Positions 6,256 to 7,132 of a stretch of 7,132 bases of DNA are shown here, one piece after another. Both the position numbers and the translations under genes were made by a program. Within the stretch, counting starts at the first letter, position 1; each line of letters begins with the position of its first letter. The notes under the pieces were generated by a model that saw only the letters and a program-made list of their open reading frames with translations, was not told the origin of the DNA and searched no databases. This DNA comes from an uncultured bacterium (GTDB lineage: Bacteria > Patescibacteriota > Minisyncoccia > UBA6257 > JAGGUH01): NCBI GenBank assembly GCA_937877385.1, contig CALGBJ010000075.1, positions 1 through 7,132 on the forward strand, read 5' to 3'.

Positions 6256-6283
6256 ATTATAACCAATTAAAAATTTTAGGCAA
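6256..6283 (-). promoter_or_regulatory. Probable sigma-70 type promoter of the rpmF operon
   Basis: On the minus strand TATAAT lies at 6261-6256, a perfect -10 box. TTGCCT lies at 6283-6278 with a 16-base spacer and matches four of six -35 positions. A start about seven bases after the -10 would fall near 6248-6250, only a few bases before the rpmF ATG at 6245, so the message would be leaderless or nearly so. It is the only good promoter match immediately upstream of the operon. Confidence 0.55.
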
Positions 6284-6302
6284 GAAAAGATTACATCTTT
6301 GG

Positions 6303-6330
6303 CAGTTAGCAATTGGCAATTGGCAGTTGG
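6303..6330. repeat. Heptamer repeat, four copies of CAATTGG-like words
   Basis: CAGTTAG, CAATTGG, CAATTGG and CAGTTGG follow each other without gaps. It is the first repeat block upstream of the rpmF promoter. It is noncoding and its role is unknown. Confidence 0.75.
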
Positions 6331-6373
6331 TTGTCAATAGAAATTTTATAGAAATTTATTGTTTTATTGTTTA

Positions 6374-6389
6374 TTAACGAGTTAACGAG
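6374..6389. repeat. Tandem octamer TTAACGAG x2
   Basis: TTAACGAG at 6374-6381 is repeated at 6382-6389 and followed by TTG. It differs from its neighbours in having an 8-base period. The surrounding bases 6331-6373 and 6390-6395 are AT-rich, with no gene or clear signal. Confidence 0.6.
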
Positions 6390-6395
6390 TTGTTT

Positions 6396-6437
6396 GAATT
6401 ATGAATCTTGAATTATGAATTAGGAATTATGAATTAT
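6396..6437. repeat. Heptamer repeat, six GAATTAT-like words
   Basis: In-register words are GAATTAT, GAATCTT, GAATTAT, GAATTAG, GAATTAT, GAATTAT. A 4-base GAAT follows (6438-6441), after which the register restarts. The right part can pair with the ATGATTC block at 6484-6504. Confidence 0.8.
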
Positions 6438-6441
6438 GAAT

Positions 6442-6525
6442 GAATCTGGAATTAAGGTTTTGATTTTGAACTTCTAAACTTCCATGATTCATGATTCATG
6501 ATTCAATTGGGATTTATCTTGAATT
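6442..6525. repeat. Heptamer repeat tract containing three perfect ATGATTC copies
   Basis: Read in sevens from 6442 the words are GAATCTG, GAATTAA, GGTTTTG, ATTTTGA, ACTTCTA, AACTTCC, ATGATTC, ATGATTC, ATGATTC, AATTGGG, ATTTATC, TTGAATT. The three ATGATTC copies (6484-6504) are perfect; the others resemble each other in pairs. Bases 6526-6557, up to the next block, are AT-rich with the same word types but no clean register. Confidence 0.7.
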
Positions 6526-6557
6526 AAGTTTTGACATTTGAGATTTTTAACTGTTTT

Positions 6558-6683
6558 GAATTTGGAATTTGTTTGTAATTTGTAATTTAGGATTTAGGAT
6601 TTTAAAATTTAGATTTAACTTTTTAGATGTGGTTTTTAGATTTTAGATTTAAGATTTTAGATTGAGAAGTTTTGAGATTTGAG
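6558..6683. repeat. Degenerate heptamer-repeat tract, 18 words in one register
   Basis: From 6558 in steps of seven: GAATTTG twice, TTTGTAA twice, TTTAGGA twice, TTTTAAA, ATTTAGA, TTTAACT, two diverged words, TTTAGAT twice, TTAAGAT, TTTAGAT, TGAGAAG, TTTTGAG, ATTTGAG. Words are commonly duplicated and then altered. It uses the same vocabulary as the tract at 45-177, including an 18-base near-identical string. It is noncoding, between the rpmF and tRNA promoters. Confidence 0.8.
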
Positions 6684-6738
6684 ATTGTTTAATCGAGCGT
6701 CAAAAATGTATCTCATCTTTTGCAGAAAATACATCCTA

Positions 6739-6767
6739 TTGAATTTAATCAAAATTTGTGATATTTT
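6739..6767 (+). promoter_or_regulatory. Possible promoter of the tRNA-Gln gene
   Basis: TTGAAT (6739-6744, four of six consensus bases) and TATTTT (6762-6767, four of six) are 17 bases apart. Initiation near 6774 would leave a 5' precursor of about 17 bases before the tRNA. The overlapping TATTAT and TATAAG just downstream could serve instead. The sequence is so AT-rich that chance matches are likely. Confidence 0.35.
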
Positions 6768-6790
6768 ATTATAAGTTAAAAACAAATTAT

Positions 6791-6865
6791 TGCGGGGTGG
6801 TGTAATTGGTAACACACAGGACTTTGGATCCTGTTATCCAGGTTCGATCCCTGGCCCCGCAGCCA
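6791..6865 (+). tRNA. tRNA-Gln (anticodon UUG), CCA encoded
   Basis: A complete cloverleaf can be folded. The acceptor stem pairs UGCGGGG (6791-6797) with CCCCGCA (6855-6861). The D stem pairs GUGU (6800-6803) with ACAC (6812-6815) around AAUUGGUA. The anticodon stem pairs CAGGA (6817-6821) with UCCUG (6829-6833). The T stem pairs CCAGG (6838-6842) with CCUGG (6850-6854) around UUCGAUC. The anticodon loop CUUUGGA places UUG at 6824-6826, which reads CAA and by wobble CAG. Discriminator G6862 is followed by a genomic CCA (6863-6865). The weak first pair U1-A72 is usual for bacterial tRNA-Gln. It is the only RNA gene here and is probably transcribed on its own or together with tmk. Confidence 0.96.
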
Positions 6866-6872
6866 AAAGATT

Positions 6873-6901
6873 TTGACGCTTGGTTGTTGTATTTATTTAA
6901 G
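6873..6901 (+). promoter_or_regulatory. Possible promoter of tmk
   Basis: TTGACG (6873-6878, five of six consensus bases) is 17 bases from TTTAAG (6896-6901, four of six). A start near 6908 would leave an untranslated leader of about 45 bases before the tmk ATG. Read-through from the tRNA promoter is the alternative, since no clear terminator follows the tRNA. Confidence 0.4.
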
Positions 6902-6952
6902 GACACTTATTGCAGGTATTATTTTTTAAAACAAAAAACAAATTTTTAAAAA

Positions 6953-7132
6953 ATGACTAATAGTTATAAAGGGCTCTTTATTGTTTTTGAAGGTCTAGAC
7001 GGCTCAGGTCAAACTACTCAAGCAAACTTGCTAAGAAATTTCTTAGAAAAGAAAGGTTTTAGAGTAATTTTAACCAAAGAACCAACTTTAGAAACTAAAG
7101 AAGGAAAAGAAATAAAGAAAATTCTTGAGAAA
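6953..7132 (+). CDS. tmk: Thymidylate kinase, N-terminal part (cut by window end)
   Basis: Phosphorylates dTMP to dTDP, an essential step in dTTP supply. The 60 visible residues start MTNSYKGLFIVFEGLDGSGQ and hold the P-loop GLDGSGQTT at 14-22, then TKEPT at 41-45, which corresponds to the family's REP-type motif contacting the nucleotide. The usual Walker A lysine is Gln20 (codon CAA). The frame stays open to the last base of the window; a full enzyme would be about 200 residues, so roughly 140 are missing. The ATG at 6953 is preceded by A-rich sequence without a Shine-Dalgarno, and the N terminus has the family's usual length before the P-loop. It lies 87 bases after tRNA-Gln on the same strand. 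Deoxynucleoside kinases share the fold, but EGLDGSG with TKEP fits Tmk better. Confidence 0.88.
   Translation, partial: MTNSYKGLFIVFEGLDGSGQTTQANLLRNFLEKKGFRVILTKEPTLETKEGKEIKKILEK

Noticed and set aside
6246..6266. Upstream ATG adding seven residues to L32
   Set aside because: It lies before the likely -10 box, and L32 proteins begin near the M-x-VPKR position that the ATG at 6245 gives.
6303..6683. CRISPR array or replication origin
   Set aside because: The units are 7 bases, contiguous and drifting, without spacers, so it is not a CRISPR. No cluster of DnaA boxes was seen and neither dnaA nor rpmH is adjacent, so an origin is not supported.
6294..6725. Near-direct repeat CATCTTTGGCAG (6294-6305) and CATCTTTTGCAG (6714-6725)
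   Set aside because: Twelve bases with a mismatch at the ends of the intergenic region. It could bound an inserted segment, but the match is short and may be chance, and nothing else supports an insertion.

Overview
The window is AT-rich and compact. It holds six co-oriented minus-strand housekeeping genes, then a roughly 540-base intergenic stretch, a plus-strand tRNA-Gln(UUG) gene and the first 60 codons of a thymidylate kinase gene cut by the right edge. Several traits suggest a reduced-genome bacterium of the Patescibacteria (Candidate Phyla Radiation) type: an alanyl-tRNA synthetase of about 585 residues instead of about 875, an SMC ATPase of 742 residues with no recognisable hinge, almost no Shine-Dalgarno sequences, and intergenic DNA made of drifting short words. 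The lineage is inferred from these traits; no rRNA or phylogenetic marker was compared.

Layout from left to right: an imperfect hairpin (2-47) runs into a 133-base stretch of 7-base words in one unbroken register (45-177). Then come alaS (185-1942), a GC-rich hairpin and G-tract element in its leader (1981-2055), rpiB (2106-2561), the short smc (2580-4808), rnc (4796-5503), nusB (5513-5953) and rpmF (5967-6245). Transcription runs rpmF > nusB > rnc > smc > rpiB > alaS, with gaps of 13 and 9 bases, a 13-base overlap, and gaps of 18 and 163 bases. The first five genes look like one operon; alaS may be read through or have its own start. The gene set joins ribosome assembly (L32, RNase III, NusB), chromosome organisation (SMC), pentose phosphate metabolism (RpiB) and translation (AlaRS). 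rnc next to smc is a familiar bacterial pairing.

The divergent intergenic region (6246-6790) holds a likely near-leaderless promoter for rpmF at its left end and a possible tRNA promoter at its right end. Most of the rest is heptamer repeat DNA (6303-6330, 6396-6437, 6442-6525, 6558-6683), in which a 7-base word is copied one to four times, changes by a base or two, and is copied again. This pattern, present on both sides of the operon, is the least explained feature here. I found no CRISPR array, transposase, defence system or phage gene.

Several encoded proteins have unusual residues at conserved positions: RpiB has Asp where the family has its active-site His, RNase III has Asn in place of one metal-binding Asp, and Tmk has Gln in place of the Walker A Lys. 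They are reported separately as points to check, because some may be normal in this lineage.
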